NCBI RefSeq assembly: GCF_017826695.1
Contig: NZ_JAFFZW010000007.1
Location: 124,001-188,000 of the forward strand
Origin: Pseudomonas alliivorans
GTDB lineage: Bacteria; Pseudomonadota; Gammaproteobacteria; Pseudomonadales; Pseudomonadaceae
Length of the DNA: 64,000 nucleotides
Direction: 5' to 3'
Below, piece after piece: positions 1 through 11,420 of this stretch. The translations under genes were made by a program, and so were the position numbers. The notes under the pieces are model-generated. The model worked only from the letters and a program-made list of their open reading frames with translations, did no database searches and was not told the DNA's origin. Every line of letters starts with the position of its first letter. Within the stretch, counting starts at the first letter, position 1.

Positions 1-2
1 TC

Positions 3-755
3 CTGGCCATCGAAGGCGCAGCCATGGCGGCCGAGGAAGCGAAAGATCCGAAGCGCACCATTCCAAAGGCCTACATCAGCGGCATCCTGACACTGGTGAC
101 TCTGGCACTGGGCGTGATGCTGTTTGCAGGCGGCGTGGGCGACTGGCGCACCCTGTCCAACATCAACGACCCGCTGCCGCAGGCAATGAAGGCCGTGGTC
201 GGCGACAGCTCCGGCTGGCTGCACATGCTGGTGTGGATCGGTCTGTTCGGTCTGGTCGCCAGCTTTCACGGGATCATCCTGGGCTACTCGCGTCAATTCT
301 TCGCCCTCGCCCGCGCCGGCTATCTTCCGGCGTCCCTGGCCAAACTGTCGCGCTTCCAGACGCCGCACCGGGCAATCATCGCCGGTGGCCTGATCGGGAT
401 CGCCGCCATCTACAGCGACGGACTGATCAACCTGGGCGGCATGACACTGACCGCTGCGATGATCACCATGGCGGTATTCGGTGCCATCGTGATGTACATC
501 ATGAGCATGCTCAGCCTGTTCAAGCTGCGCAAGGCCGAGCCATTACTCGAGCGCTCGTTCCGTGCACCCGGCTACCCTGTGGTTCCAGGCATTGCACTGG
601 CCCTGGCGGTGGTGTGCCTGATCGCGATGGCCTGGTTCAACATGCTGATAGGTCTGATCTTTCTCGGCCTGATGGCGATCGGTTTTATCTACTTCAGCCT
701 GACCGCCAAGTCCCGCGCCGATGCACCTGCCGACGCCATGCTGACCGGCCTCTGA
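3..755 (+). CDS. Ethanolamine-type APC family permease (5' end outside window)
   Basis: This is the C-terminal part of an amino acid/polyamine/organocation permease; the reading frame is open from base 3, so the true start lies upstream. The first visible residues, IEGAAMAAEEAKDP, match the conserved loop of ethanolamine permeases. At least six hydrophobic membrane segments follow over about 250 residues. The family imports ethanolamine or related amines by proton- or sodium-coupled transport in the inner membrane. The family call is firm; the ethanolamine specificity is an inference from the loop and overall similarity. A hairpin follows the stop codon. Confidence 0.85.
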   Translation: MAIEGAAMAAEEAKDPKRTIPKAYISGILTLVTLALGVMLFAGGVGDWRTLSNINDPLPQAMKAVVGDSSGWLHMLVWIGLFGLVASFHGIILGYSRQFFALARAGYLPASLAKLSRFQTPHRAIIAGGLIGIAAIYSDGLINLGGMTLTAAMITMAVFGAIVMYIMSMLSLFKLRKAEPLLERSFRAPGYPVVPGIALALAVVCLIAMAWFNMLIGLIFLGLMAIGFIYFSLTAKSRADAPADAMLTGL

Positions 756-777
756 CGTTACCCTTGCGCAAACCCAT

Positions 778-810
778 GAGGCCGCACGCGAATTGATCGC
801 GCGCGGCCTC
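778..810 (+). terminator. Hairpin after the permease gene
   Basis: An inverted repeat with arms GAGGCCGC and GCGGCCTC, extended inward by CGCGA/TCGCG after one mismatch, lies 23 bases after the permease stop. There is no clear run of T after it, so it may be a weak or Rho-assisted terminator or an mRNA-stabilising 3' end. Confidence 0.5.
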
Positions 811-881
811 TGCATGACGCTTACACTTGAACCAATGAGCTGCACCGCAGCTCAAACCGGTATCACAAGAAGGAGAGCGTT

Positions 882-1049
882 ATGCCCTGGTATGCCTGGT
901 TAATTCTGTTGGTTGCAATCGGCTCGATCGTAGGTGGCCTGATGATGTTGCGCGATACGGCGAAAAAGCTGCCGTTGACCGAAGAACAACTCAAGCGTGT
1001 CCATGAGCGCAATGCCGAAATGGACGCCAAGGACGCCAAGGACCGCTGA
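882..1049 (+). CDS. Small DUF2897-like membrane protein, 55 aa
   Basis: A 55-residue protein beginning MPWYAWLILLVAIGS, with one strongly hydrophobic segment (about residues 4-22) followed by a charged tail rich in Lys, Glu and Asp that ends in a duplicated DAKD. A good Shine-Dalgarno sequence (AAGGAG, 869-875) is placed correctly before the ATG. The pattern of an N-terminal anchor and short cytoplasmic tail fits the DUF2897 family of small pseudomonad membrane proteins, whose function is not known. It is probably a single-gene transcript after the permease hairpin. Confidence 0.75.
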   Translation: MPWYAWLILLVAIGSIVGGLMMLRDTAKKLPLTEEQLKRVHERNAEMDAKDAKDR

Positions 1050-1089
1050 CCCTCAGGGTTGAAAGGCGCTTGAGCCCGTCAGCCCTGCT

Positions 1090-1917
1090 TCATTCCAGAA
1101 CGACCCCGGCCTGCATCGGCAAGACCTTGATGTTTAACGGCCTGAAGATAATGTCCAACTCCCCGTCCTCCCGCAGCTTCTGCAGCAGCTCACTGAAGCG
1201 CACGCCGTTTATGGCGCCATGCGGACGCATGAGTGCGTACTGCCGGTAAACCTGATCGACACGTTCAGAGACGAGCAACTGTGAGGCCTCGTCCTTGTTG
1301 TGTGACATGAAATCGATAAGGTAGGAGCGCGTGACGGGCGCGATGTCGGCACGTCCACGTAGCACCATCAGCAGATTGCTGTCGTGGGAATAGGTGGACG
1401 TGATGTTGAAATGCTCAGCCAGGTATTTCTGATCGGCATTGAAGTTGGCAAACCCATAGTGATACCCACTGAAGATCGCCAGACGCTTGTCATGCAAGTC
1501 ATTGAAATAGTCCTGCTGACGCCCTTCGGCTCGACGGGCCACGTAGACTTCAGCATCCTCAAGACCCAGGTCTACGGTCTCGTGAGCGATCTCCTTCCAG
1601 CCCCAGTCAGGATTTTCAAAGATCGCGATGTCGAAACGCCCTTCCGAAAAGTCTCGGAACCTGCGCGGCACCGAGGTGGGCACCATGATGAACTGATAAT
1701 CGTCTTGCTCGGCATTCAAGGCTTTCACCAACTGCGGCAGAAGCCCCGCGTCCTCGCCTTTTTCGGGGCGGACCATGTAGGGCGGGAAATGCACCGCAGC
1801 AACGCGAACGATCTGAACGGCGGCAGCCTGCGATGCAGCCAGCAGCGACGCCACCAGAAGCGTTCCCACCACTGCCCTGCGCGCAAACAGCTCGATTATC
1901 ACTGCATGTTTCTTCAT
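1090..1917 (-). CDS. Periplasmic substrate-binding protein (SBP_bac_3-like), 275 aa
   Basis: The frame extends further upstream, but the ATG at 1917 gives a typical secreted protein: MKKHAVIIELFARRAVVG, then a hydrophobic stretch and an Ala-rich cleavage region near residue 33. The mature part starts VQIVRVAAVHFPPYMV, the usual first strand of family 3 solute-binding proteins, and continues with the two-lobed pattern (FDIAIFENPDW and RADIAPVTRS). No ABC permease or ATPase gene is adjacent, so it may be an orphan sensor or binding protein rather than part of a transporter. Substrate unknown. A terminator-like hairpin lies just upstream of the start. Confidence 0.75.
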   Translation of the reverse strand: MKKHAVIIELFARRAVVGTLLVASLLAASQAAAVQIVRVAAVHFPPYMVRPEKGEDAGLLPQLVKALNAEQDDYQFIMVPTSVPRRFRDFSEGRFDIAIFENPDWGWKEIAHETVDLGLEDAEVYVARRAEGRQQDYFNDLHDKRLAIFSGYHYGFANFNADQKYLAEHFNITSTYSHDSNLLMVLRGRADIAPVTRSYLIDFMSHNKDEASQLLVSERVDQVYRQYALMRPHGAINGVRFSELLQKLREDGELDIIFRPLNIKVLPMQAGVVLE

Positions 1918-1934
1918 AAAAACGACATCGATTA

Positions 1935-1957
1935 AAACCGCACAAGCTATGCGGTTT
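1935..1957 (-). promoter_or_regulatory. Terminator-like hairpin in the leader of the binding-protein gene
   Basis: Arms AAACCGCA and TGCGGTTT (8 bp, loop of 7) lie 18 bases upstream of the chosen ATG. Read on the minus strand the stem is followed by TTTTAAT, which is the shape of an intrinsic terminator. It may attenuate transcription of the gene or block its ribosome site. No leader peptide was recognised. Confidence 0.4.
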
Positions 1958-2188
1958 CGTCGCGTTAAACAACTCCATAAATCAGCGAACAAGTATCGAT
2001 TCAGTAGAGTGCTTCCCAAGAGTTCTTCAGACTTACGAAAAACGCACGAATAATGGCTGGCAGGGTCGATGCAAGAGTGAGGGCGCATCAAGAAGCGTCC
2101 GCATGATTGCCGGCTGACGAGAGCACCGGGCACAGCCGTCCGTAAATGGCTACGCTCAACCTGACGCATACTGACGGGAGCATTGATA

Positions 2189-2731
2189 ATGCCGCATTGG
2201 CTGGTGATTGATCTTGAGGCAACCACTGAAGAAGGTGGTTGGCCCGTCACGGAAATGGAAGTCATCGAAATAGGCGCGACGCTGGTCAATCAGGACGGCC
2301 GGGAACTGGATCACTTCGAGCGCTTTGTGCGCCCGATACGCAGGCCTGTGCTGACTCATTTCTGCCGTGAATTGACGCACATCAGCCAGAACAATATCGA
2401 CGGTGCAGCCACATTCCCCGTTGTGTGGCCACTGTTCGAGCGCTGGCTGAGTCATCACCGGGCCCGGATGGTGGGTTGGGCGAGCTGGGGCGATTACGAC
2501 CGCAAGCAACTGGAGGAACAATGGCGTCAGCACGACATGACCAGCGCCTTGTCCGACATGCCCTACGTCAATCTCAAACAACGCTTTGCCCAGGCTCGCC
2601 AGCTGCAACGCCCGGTCGGACTCAACAGCGCATTGCAACTGGCCGGGATGCAATTCACAGGGCAACAGCATCGCGCGCTGGTCGACGCCCGCAACACGGC
2701 CAGGCTGCTGCCCTTGATTCTGCCCAACTGA
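2189..2731 (+). CDS. DEDDh-family 3'-5' exonuclease, 180 aa
   Basis: A small exonuclease of the RNase T/DnaQ superfamily. The three motifs are visible: LVIDLEAT (ExoI, with the Asp and Glu metal ligands) near residue 5, GWASWGDYDRKQL (ExoII Asp) near residue 97, and HRALVDARNTARLL (ExoIII His and Asp) near residue 160. Length and motif spacing resemble stand-alone exonucleases of the KapD/ERI-1 type. The ATG at 2189 is preferred over the TTG two codons earlier because GGGAG at 2176-2180 is well spaced from it. It is divergent from the binding-protein gene and followed by ppnP. The RNA or DNA substrate is not known. Confidence 0.85.
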   Translation: MPHWLVIDLEATTEEGGWPVTEMEVIEIGATLVNQDGRELDHFERFVRPIRRPVLTHFCRELTHISQNNIDGAATFPVVWPLFERWLSHHRARMVGWASWGDYDRKQLEEQWRQHDMTSALSDMPYVNLKQRFAQARQLQRPVGLNSALQLAGMQFTGQQHRALVDARNTARLLPLILPN

Positions 2732-2950
2732 AAAACGGTTTCCCTGATGATGAACGATTATGCGGTTCTTCCGATATGCCGCGTCGACTGCATCGATGGG
2801 AAGCCGCCCCCCGCGGTCCGGTGTCTGCCGCAAGACGCCGCGAACTACCGTCAGTCACTTGGTATTAAGCCCTTGGTATTAAAAGTGACGGCATTTCGCC
2901 CGTTGGGCATACTGGCGAGCCTTTTTAACCCTTTCATAAAGGAATCGCCC

Positions 2951-3232
2951 ATGTTCAAGGTTAACGAGTACTTCGACGGCACCGTCAAATCCATCGCTTT
3001 CAGCCAGGCTGAAGGTCAGGCAACCATCGGTGTGATGGCTGCGGGAGAATACGAGTTCGGAACAGCGCAAAAAGAAATCATGCACGTGCTTTCGGGCGAG
3101 CTGAGCGTAAAACTCCCTGACAGCACCGACTGGGAAACCTTTGCCACCGGCAGTCAGTTCGACGTCCCCGCCAACAGCAAATTCCAGCTCAAGGTCAGCG
3201 TCGACACTGCCTACCTGTGCGAGTATCGCTGA
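2951..3232 (+). CDS. ppnP: Pyrimidine/purine nucleoside phosphorylase PpnP, 93 aa
   Basis: The 93-residue product starts MFKVNEYFDGTVKSIAF and is a single compact beta-barrel (cupin-like) domain with the conserved segments GVMAAGEYEFGT, MHVLSGELSVKLP and FDVPANSKFQLKV of the YaiE/DUF1255 family. Members catalyse phosphorolysis of several purine and pyrimidine nucleosides, giving a free base and ribose-1-phosphate. The length is typical. The ATG is preceded by AAAGGAA. A long in-frame extension upstream is not conserved and was excluded. It is convergent with the ABC transporter gene, with a hairpin between them. Confidence 0.9.
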   Translation: MFKVNEYFDGTVKSIAFSQAEGQATIGVMAAGEYEFGTAQKEIMHVLSGELSVKLPDSTDWETFATGSQFDVPANSKFQLKVSVDTAYLCEYR

Positions 3233-3240
3233 CGGACCGA

Positions 3241-3264
3241 CGTGGGAGGGCCTGTCCTCCCACG
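3241..3264. terminator. Perfect hairpin between convergent ppnP and ABC transporter genes
   Basis: CGTGGGAGG and CCTCCCACG form a perfect 9-bp stem with a 6-base loop, 9 bases after the ppnP stop. The GTGGGAGG core resembles the palindromic heart of Pseudomonas REP elements. No T run follows on either strand, so it may be a REP-like or bidirectional 3'-end structure. Confidence 0.5.
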
Positions 3265-3276
3265 GCTTCTCGCACC

Positions 3277-5055
3277 CTACCCCGCTTCATCCATCCCGAC
3301 ATTGAACTGCAACGCCGCCAGCCTCGCGTACAGCGGGTTATTGGCGATCAGTTGTTTGTGTGTACCGACTGCCACCAGCCGCCCCTTGTCCATCACCGCG
3401 ATACGGTCGGCATTCTGGACAGTAGCCAGCCTGTGGGCGATCACCAGCGTCGTACGCCCTTTCATAAGGCTCGGCAACGCCTGCTGAATGAGGTGTTCAC
3501 TTTGCGCATCCAGTGCGCTGGTGGCTTCATCCAGCAACAGAATCGGCGCATCGACCAGCAGCGCTCTGGCAATGGCCAGACGTTGACGCTGTCCGCCTGA
3601 CAGCCCCATCCCGCTATCTCCCAGGTGAGTCTGGTAGCCGTCAGCCATGTCGAGGATGAACTCATGAGCATGAGCGATGCGTGCGGCGGCCTCGACCTGT
3701 TCGGACGTAGCGGCAGCATTGCCGTAGCGGATATTGTCTTCGACGCTGCCGAAAAACAGTGCAGGCGACTGTGAGACAAACGCGAAACAGCGGCGCAGGT
3801 CCAGAGGGTCGACCTCGGTAACCGGCACACCCTCCAGCAGGACACGTCCATGCTGAGGATCATAGAAGCGCAGCAACAGGTCAAAGAGCGTTGATTTCCC
3901 CGCCCCTGACGGCCCCACGACGGCGAGGGTTTCACCCGCCTGGATAGCCAGGGTCAAGTGGTCGATCGCATTGCGTTCCGGACGTGACGGGTAGGCAAAG
4001 CAGACGTCTTCAAGCGCCAGTCGCCCGGTAACACGTGCAGGCAGGCGTTGCAGATCAGTGGTCGGCGCCGTTATCTCGCTACGAGCCTGAAGCAGTTCGC
4101 TGATCCGCTCAGCAGCACCCGCTGCCCGCTGCAGCTCACCGATCACCTCACTCAAGGTACCGATGGCCATGCCGACCACCAGCGCATAGAACACGAATGC
4201 TGCCAGTTCGCCGCTGGAAATGCGGCCACTGATCACGTCCATCCCGCCGACCCAGAGCATCACCGCGACAGCGCCCAGCACCAGCACGATCACCACTGTG
4301 ACCAGCCACGAACGCTGCAGGATCCGCTTGCGGGCAGTGTCGAAAGCCTGTTCGGCCGTCATTGAAAAGCGCTGTTTGTCCTGTTGCTGGTGGTTGTAGG
4401 CCTGGACGGTCTTGATCTGCCCCAGTGCTTCGGCCACATAGCTGCCGACCTCGGCCACCCGGTCCTGGCTTTCGCGAGACAGACTGCGCACGCGCCTGCC
4501 GAACATCAGAATCGGCGCGATGATCAATGGCAGCGCGACCACCACGATGCTGGTCAGCTTGGGGTTGGTCACGAACAGCAATATGACGCCGCCCACCACC
4601 ATCAAGGCGTTGCGCAAAAACATCGACAATGAAGAGCCGATGACCGATTGCAGCAAGGTGGTGTCGGCCGTCAGTCGCGACTGAATCTCGGAACTGCGAT
4701 TGTTCTCGTAAAAGCCGGGATGCAACTCGATCAGATGATCGAATACGCTCCTGCGCAGGTCTGCAACAACTCGCTCGCCAATCCATGACACCAGATAGAA
4801 ACGCGTGAACGTACCGACGGCCAGACCGACCGTCAGCAACATGAACAGGCCAATGGAGCGTTCGAGCAATTCGGGCGAGCGGGTCATGAACCCTTGATCG
4901 ACCATCAGTTTGATACCTTGCCCCATGGACAACGTGATGCCTGCCGTGACAACCAGCGCAAGCAAGGCACCCAGCGCCTGCCATCGATAAGGTGCGATAA
5001 AACCCACAGCCAGACGAATGGCCTGACGCTGACGACGGGGAACCACTGAAGTCAT
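3277..5055 (-). CDS. MsbA-type ABC exporter (permease-ATPase fusion), 592 aa
   Basis: A half-transporter with an N-terminal six-helix exporter domain (about residues 20-320) and a C-terminal ATPase. Walker A GPSGAGKST begins near residue 381, the signature LSGGQ near 485, Walker B LLLDEATS near 507, and the H-loop His near 541. It would act as a homodimer in the inner membrane to export a lipid, peptide or drug. It belongs to the ABCB/MsbA superfamily, but the window gives no lipid A or capsule context, so I do not assign msbA. It is a single gene, convergent with ppnP and divergent from the small gene at 5350. Confidence 0.9.
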   Translation of the reverse strand: MTSVVPRRQRQAIRLAVGFIAPYRWQALGALLALVVTAGITLSMGQGIKLMVDQGFMTRSPELLERSIGLFMLLTVGLAVGTFTRFYLVSWIGERVVADLRRSVFDHLIELHPGFYENNRSSEIQSRLTADTTLLQSVIGSSLSMFLRNALMVVGGVILLFVTNPKLTSIVVVALPLIIAPILMFGRRVRSLSRESQDRVAEVGSYVAEALGQIKTVQAYNHQQQDKQRFSMTAEQAFDTARKRILQRSWLVTVVIVLVLGAVAVMLWVGGMDVISGRISSGELAAFVFYALVVGMAIGTLSEVIGELQRAAGAAERISELLQARSEITAPTTDLQRLPARVTGRLALEDVCFAYPSRPERNAIDHLTLAIQAGETLAVVGPSGAGKSTLFDLLLRFYDPQHGRVLLEGVPVTEVDPLDLRRCFAFVSQSPALFFGSVEDNIRYGNAAATSEQVEAAARIAHAHEFILDMADGYQTHLGDSGMGLSGGQRQRLAIARALLVDAPILLLDEATSALDAQSEHLIQQALPSLMKGRTTLVIAHRLATVQNADRIAVMDKGRLVAVGTHKQLIANNPLYARLAALQFNVGMDEAG

Positions 5056-5349
5056 GAAAAACCAACCTGTCTGTACGTCTGGATTGACTGATCCGTCAGC
5101 CTACACCTCTCAGGCGACGAAAACGCCTAAGGATGTTGGCGAAATTCGCTGAACTAGATCGGCGTCTGGAGGGTCATGTGGTATGACAGCTTTACGAAAT
5201 CGCTATAAGGGATCGATATAAGCAACGGCTGGCAGATGTATTCTATTTCTGCTGGACTGCAGACACGCTTGAGCGACCCGACAGTGTCATCGGGCGGTCA
5301 TCAAGCGTCGATAATTTCAAAGCGCAACCCTGATGAGAGGAGAAAAACC

Positions 5350-5529
5350 ATGAGCCTGCAAGAACGCAGCAACAGCGAAGTCACCATCGTTCGAGCGACC
5401 CCTGACCTGCCTGTTGGCGGCGCGATTCTCGACCAGGATGGGCGCGAAGTTGTGATCACCGAGGAAATGGTTCAGGCAGCCTGCCAGGCGTGTGACAAGC
5501 TTTGGGTCACCCCTGAAGAACAAAACTGA
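5350..5529 (+). CDS. PA1571-like small conserved protein, 59 aa
   Basis: A 59-residue soluble protein, MSLQERSNSEVTIVRATP through to WVTPEEQN, with two closely spaced cysteines (QAACQACDKLW). A strong Shine-Dalgarno (GAGAGGAGA, 5333-5342) decides the start. It resembles the small Pseudomonas proteins annotated as the PA1571 family, of unknown function. The paired cysteines could bind metal or be redox active, but that is inference. It is a single-gene unit between a divergent ABC gene and a strong terminator. Confidence 0.7.
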   Translation: MSLQERSNSEVTIVRATPDLPVGGAILDQDGREVVITEEMVQAACQACDKLWVTPEEQN

Positions 5530-5548
5530 GCAACACCGAATGCCTTGA

Positions 5549-5574
5549 AACCCGACTCGACAGTCGGGTTTTTT
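5549..5574. terminator. Intrinsic terminator between PA1571-like gene and pdxB
   Basis: CCCGACT and AGTCGGG with a 4-base loop, extended by AA/TT, followed on the plus strand by six T. The flanking A residues give a weaker T run on the minus strand, so it can serve both convergent transcripts. Confidence 0.9.
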
Positions 5575-5607
5575 CTTTCTGTCATCCATGAACGGACGCG
5601 GCGCGGC

Positions 5608-6762
5608 TTAACTGGCTGCCGGGATGACCACTGCGCCAAGCGCCCTGACAAGCTTCGCCAGAGTCTCCGAGCCGCCTCCCAGACCGACCCTGAGCCCTTC
5701 GATCTCCCGACGCGGCGGATAGTGCTTGCGCAGCGCGTCGAAGGCCAGACGTTGACTGGCGGTATCACCCACCAGACTGCGCCTGAAATCGGCATCATCC
5801 CGGCGTGGGTCGTAAACGCCCCGGCACAGCATGTTCAAGGCCCAGACCGGGTCGGTTCTCTCATCCAGCGTCACTTGGGCAAGCCAGGGGCTGGGCAACA
5901 AATCTTCAAGCAAAATGGAAGCGGGCTGTCCGAGAAAGGCACACAGCGCCTGATAGATCTGGGCAGTCCCGCGCTGTCGGCCGTCGAGGCTGTAACCGGC
6001 GATGTGTGGCGTGGCGATCACGCACAGATCAGCCAGCGGCACGTTGACCTGCGGTTCGCCTTCCCAGACGTCGAGCACGGCCTGCAGATCTTCGCGATCA
6101 AGAAGCACGTCGTGCAGTGCGACGTTATCGACCACGGCCCCACGACTGGCGTTGATCAGCCATGCACCCTGCCTGAGCCGGCGCAGGCGCGACTCGTCGA
6201 ACAGGTGCCAGGTCGGCAAATTGACGGCTCTGGTGAGGGGCGTATGCAGGCTGATCACATCGCAGCGCTGGATAATCTCATCAAGCGTGACGAAATCACT
6301 CGATTCAGCCGCCTGACGCGGAGGGTCGCAGACCAGCACGTTCCAGCCGAGCCCTTTCAATACGTTGACCAGTCGCCCGCCCACCTGCCCGGCGCCAACG
6401 ATGCCATAGGTGCGCTGCGCGAGGTCGACACCTTCGATTTCCGCCAGCGTAAGCAGGCTGCCCAGCACATAGTCCACCACCCCTCGGGCATTGCAGCCCG
6501 GCGCACTGGACCACTGGATTCCGGCTTCCAGAAAATAGGCCAGATCCAGATGATCGGTGCCGATGGTGCAGGTTCCGACGAAACGCACCGCACTGCCTTC
6601 CAGCAACTCGCGGGTTACCTGCGTCACGGAACGCACCAGCAGGATATCGGCGTCGGCAACGGCGGCACGGTCAATGGAGCGGCCCGGCAGACGACGGATC
6701 TCGCCAAAGTGAGCAAAGAAGGCGTCGAGCAGGGGAATGTTTTCATCAGCGACAATGCGCAT
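5608..6762 (-). CDS. pdxB: Erythronate-4-phosphate dehydrogenase PdxB, 384 aa
   Basis: Oxidises 4-phospho-erythronate in the DXP-dependent pathway to pyridoxal 5'-phosphate. The protein starts MRIVADENIPLLDAFF, as PdxB proteins do; an upstream in-frame extension is not family-like. The NAD-binding motif GIVGAGQVGG is near residue 120, the catalytic Arg lies in INASRGAVVD, and the catalytic His in TPHIAGYS. A C-terminal PdxB dimerisation domain (about residues 290-375) is present. Length is normal. It is the last gene of the apparent rlmM-tusA-pdxB row on the minus strand, with 70 bases to tusA, and ends at the shared terminator. Confidence 0.96.
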   Translation of the reverse strand: MRIVADENIPLLDAFFAHFGEIRRLPGRSIDRAAVADADILLVRSVTQVTRELLEGSAVRFVGTCTIGTDHLDLAYFLEAGIQWSSAPGCNARGVVDYVLGSLLTLAEIEGVDLAQRTYGIVGAGQVGGRLVNVLKGLGWNVLVCDPPRQAAESSDFVTLDEIIQRCDVISLHTPLTRAVNLPTWHLFDESRLRRLRQGAWLINASRGAVVDNVALHDVLLDREDLQAVLDVWEGEPQVNVPLADLCVIATPHIAGYSLDGRQRGTAQIYQALCAFLGQPASILLEDLLPSPWLAQVTLDERTDPVWALNMLCRGVYDPRRDDADFRRSLVGDTASQRLAFDALRKHYPPRREIEGLRVGLGGGSETLAKLVRALGAVVIPAAS

Positions 6763-6832
6763 GGAGGTCTCTCTGAGGGCGGGCATTGGCCCTTGCTCAG
6801 TGCGAGCAAGGGTGAGAGGCAGCGACAGCTGA

Positions 6833-7087
6833 TCAGTCCAGCTTCTTGCGAATCCAGTACAGGAAGGTCCCGTCACCGGCCTGTTGTTCGATCAGCTCAT
6901 GACCGAGGAAAACACAGAACTTGGGGATGTCACGGGTGGTCGACGGGTCGGTCGCAATCACCTTCAGCAGCCCGCCAGCCGGCAGGTCGCGCACCTTCTG
7001 ATGCAGCATCATGACCGGCTCAGGGCAGAACAGTCCGCTGGCATCCAGCACGGCATCAACGGTGAGGCTTTCGAGGGATTCAGACAT
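6833..7087 (-). CDS. tusA: Sulfur carrier protein TusA, 84 aa
   Basis: TusA accepts persulfide sulfur from IscS and passes it along the Tus relay for tRNA 2-thiouridine synthesis and other sulfur uses. The family signature is visible: DASGLFCPEPVM, with the active-site Cys21 in a CPxP motif. The remaining sequence (LKVIATDPSTTRDIPKFC) is typical of the alpha/beta TusA fold. The start MSESLESL is preferred over an upstream in-frame codon because it gives the usual length and follows a purine-rich ribosome site. It lies between pdxB and rlmM on the same strand. Confidence 0.94.
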   Translation of the reverse strand: MSESLESLTVDAVLDASGLFCPEPVMMLHQKVRDLPAGGLLKVIATDPSTTRDIPKFCVFLGHELIEQQAGDGTFLYWIRKKLD

Positions 7088-7137
7088 GGGGGGCTCCAGA
7101 AACGGGTGGTCATTGTTACCTAATTCGCACAACCACG

Positions 7138-8220
7138 TCAGCCCTTGCGCGGACGCGCTGTCTTGGCGACGTCCAGTCTGCGCAAATGGCAGGTCACTTC
7201 TTCACGGTCGTGATAAAGCTGTTTGCAACCGATCGATACACGAACGCCCCGCTCCTTGAACCCTTCTTCGATCCGGTCGAGCAAACGGCGCACTTCAGCG
7301 TAGCGCTGTTTCATCGGCAACTTGAGGTTGACCACGGCCTCACGGCACAGGCCTTCGCCCAGCCAGGTTTCCAGAAGTGCAGCATTACGGGCAGGCTTTT
7401 CAACGATATCGCACACCATCCAGTCAACCGGCTGGCGAGGCTTGTAGGTGAAGCCGTCGGCCATCAGGTGTTGCACAAGCCCGGTGTCCATCAGGCTCTC
7501 CGCCATCGGCCCGTTGTCGATGGCGGTCACCAGCATGCCGCGGCGCACCAGTTGATACGTCCAGCCGCCGGGCGCAGCGCCCAGATCCACACCCGTCATG
7601 TCGCCGGACAAACGCTCGTCCCACTGATCTCTGGGAATGAAGTGATGCCAGGCTTCTTCCAGCTTCAAGGTCGAGCGACTGGGTGCCTCGCGAGGAAACT
7701 TCAAGCGCGGAATGCCCATCGGCCACATCGCCGAATTGCCCGCGTCGGCCAGCCCCAGAAACACCTCGCGACCACTCTTGAAGGTCAACAGCAGACGCGG
7801 CTTGTGCGGATCGTCGATCAGCTTGCCGGCCTGGGACAGAGCCTTGCGCAGCGGCGCTTCGAACTTCTTGCAGAAATTCGACAGCTCCTTGCCGTCGTTG
7901 GTGTCCACGACCTCCAGCCACAGGCTGCCGCAGACCGGGAAATCGGCCATCTGACCGAGGATCACGCTGATACGGTCGGTTTCCGGCAAATCCAGAAAGA
8001 CGCCGCGTGCCCACTGCCGAGGAAAAATCAGCTGATCGAAGCGCTGGCCATTCATCAGCCGTTCGGCACCATCAGGCTCGCTGCAGATGAACTCCGCACA
8101 GGCGGTGTTGGGGCGCGCCTTGGCGTAACCGGCCACCTCCAGGCGCGCAGCATGGTCGGCGATCTCCGAGCAAACCTCGCTTTCGAAACCGGGCCGGCAA
8201 TGCATAAACAGCGTATTCAT
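7138..8220 (-). CDS. rlmM: 23S rRNA 2'-O-ribose C2498 methyltransferase RlmM, 360 aa
   Basis: An S-adenosylmethionine-dependent methyltransferase acting on C2498 of 23S rRNA. The N-terminal region is THUMP-like, and the C-terminal Rossmann domain carries the SAM-binding segment GVDLGAAPGGWTYQL near residue 205 and the catalytic segments VDWMVCDIVEKP and VVNLKLPMKQRY. Length matches the family. The ATG is preceded by AGGAGT at a good distance. It is divergent from acnA and leads the minus-strand row toward tusA. Confidence 0.95.
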   Translation of the reverse strand: MNTLFMHCRPGFESEVCSEIADHAARLEVAGYAKARPNTACAEFICSEPDGAERLMNGQRFDQLIFPRQWARGVFLDLPETDRISVILGQMADFPVCGSLWLEVVDTNDGKELSNFCKKFEAPLRKALSQAGKLIDDPHKPRLLLTFKSGREVFLGLADAGNSAMWPMGIPRLKFPREAPSRSTLKLEEAWHHFIPRDQWDERLSGDMTGVDLGAAPGGWTYQLVRRGMLVTAIDNGPMAESLMDTGLVQHLMADGFTYKPRQPVDWMVCDIVEKPARNAALLETWLGEGLCREAVVNLKLPMKQRYAEVRRLLDRIEEGFKERGVRVSIGCKQLYHDREEVTCHLRRLDVAKTARPRKG

Positions 8221-8408
8221 GGTGACTCCTGGGACAACGACACGCGGGCGTAACCCGGCGGACTTGAAAGCCGCGCATGATAACGGAATCAGGAACCACT
8301 GGCGCGGCCCGGCAGTCCACTAAGCTTGAAGCCACACGCGGCGTCCACGACCTGATACATCCGGACCCGCGATTCGTTGCTCACAGATTATTCTACAAGG
8401 AGCCGTTC

Positions 8409-11153
<2,745 letters not shown>

Positions 11154-11160
11154 TCAGCGC

Positions 11161-11190
11161 GCAGGCACCTGGGACTTCCCAGGTGCCTGC
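11161..11190 (+). terminator. Perfect 13-bp hairpin after acnA
   Basis: GCAGGCACCTGGG and CCCAGGTGCCTGC with loop ACTT, starting 8 bases after the acnA stop. It is very stable but lacks a T run, so it may act as an mRNA-stabilising 3' end or a Rho-assisted stop. Confidence 0.65.
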
Positions 11191-11420
11191 GGACTTTGTC
11201 ACAGGCAATCCCTTACCCTGAGAACGCTGTAGAACACCCGGCTTCACTCATCAGCGCCCTTCCCATGGCCCCACGGCACTGGCTGATTGAACGCCTCTGA
11301 GTATCGACCATGGCCTGGCGTGTACGTCCAGCGCGCCCGCCTTCGGTCATCAGCCACTTCGGGCTGAACCTGATGTATTTCGGGCTGCTTACCTCTCCCA
11401 TGCCGGACCGGTAGGGGCTT

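Noticed and set aside
5545..7014. A 489-codon open frame antisense to pdxB
   Set aside because: pdxB is unambiguous, and the plus-strand frame begins inside a terminator and shows no domain.
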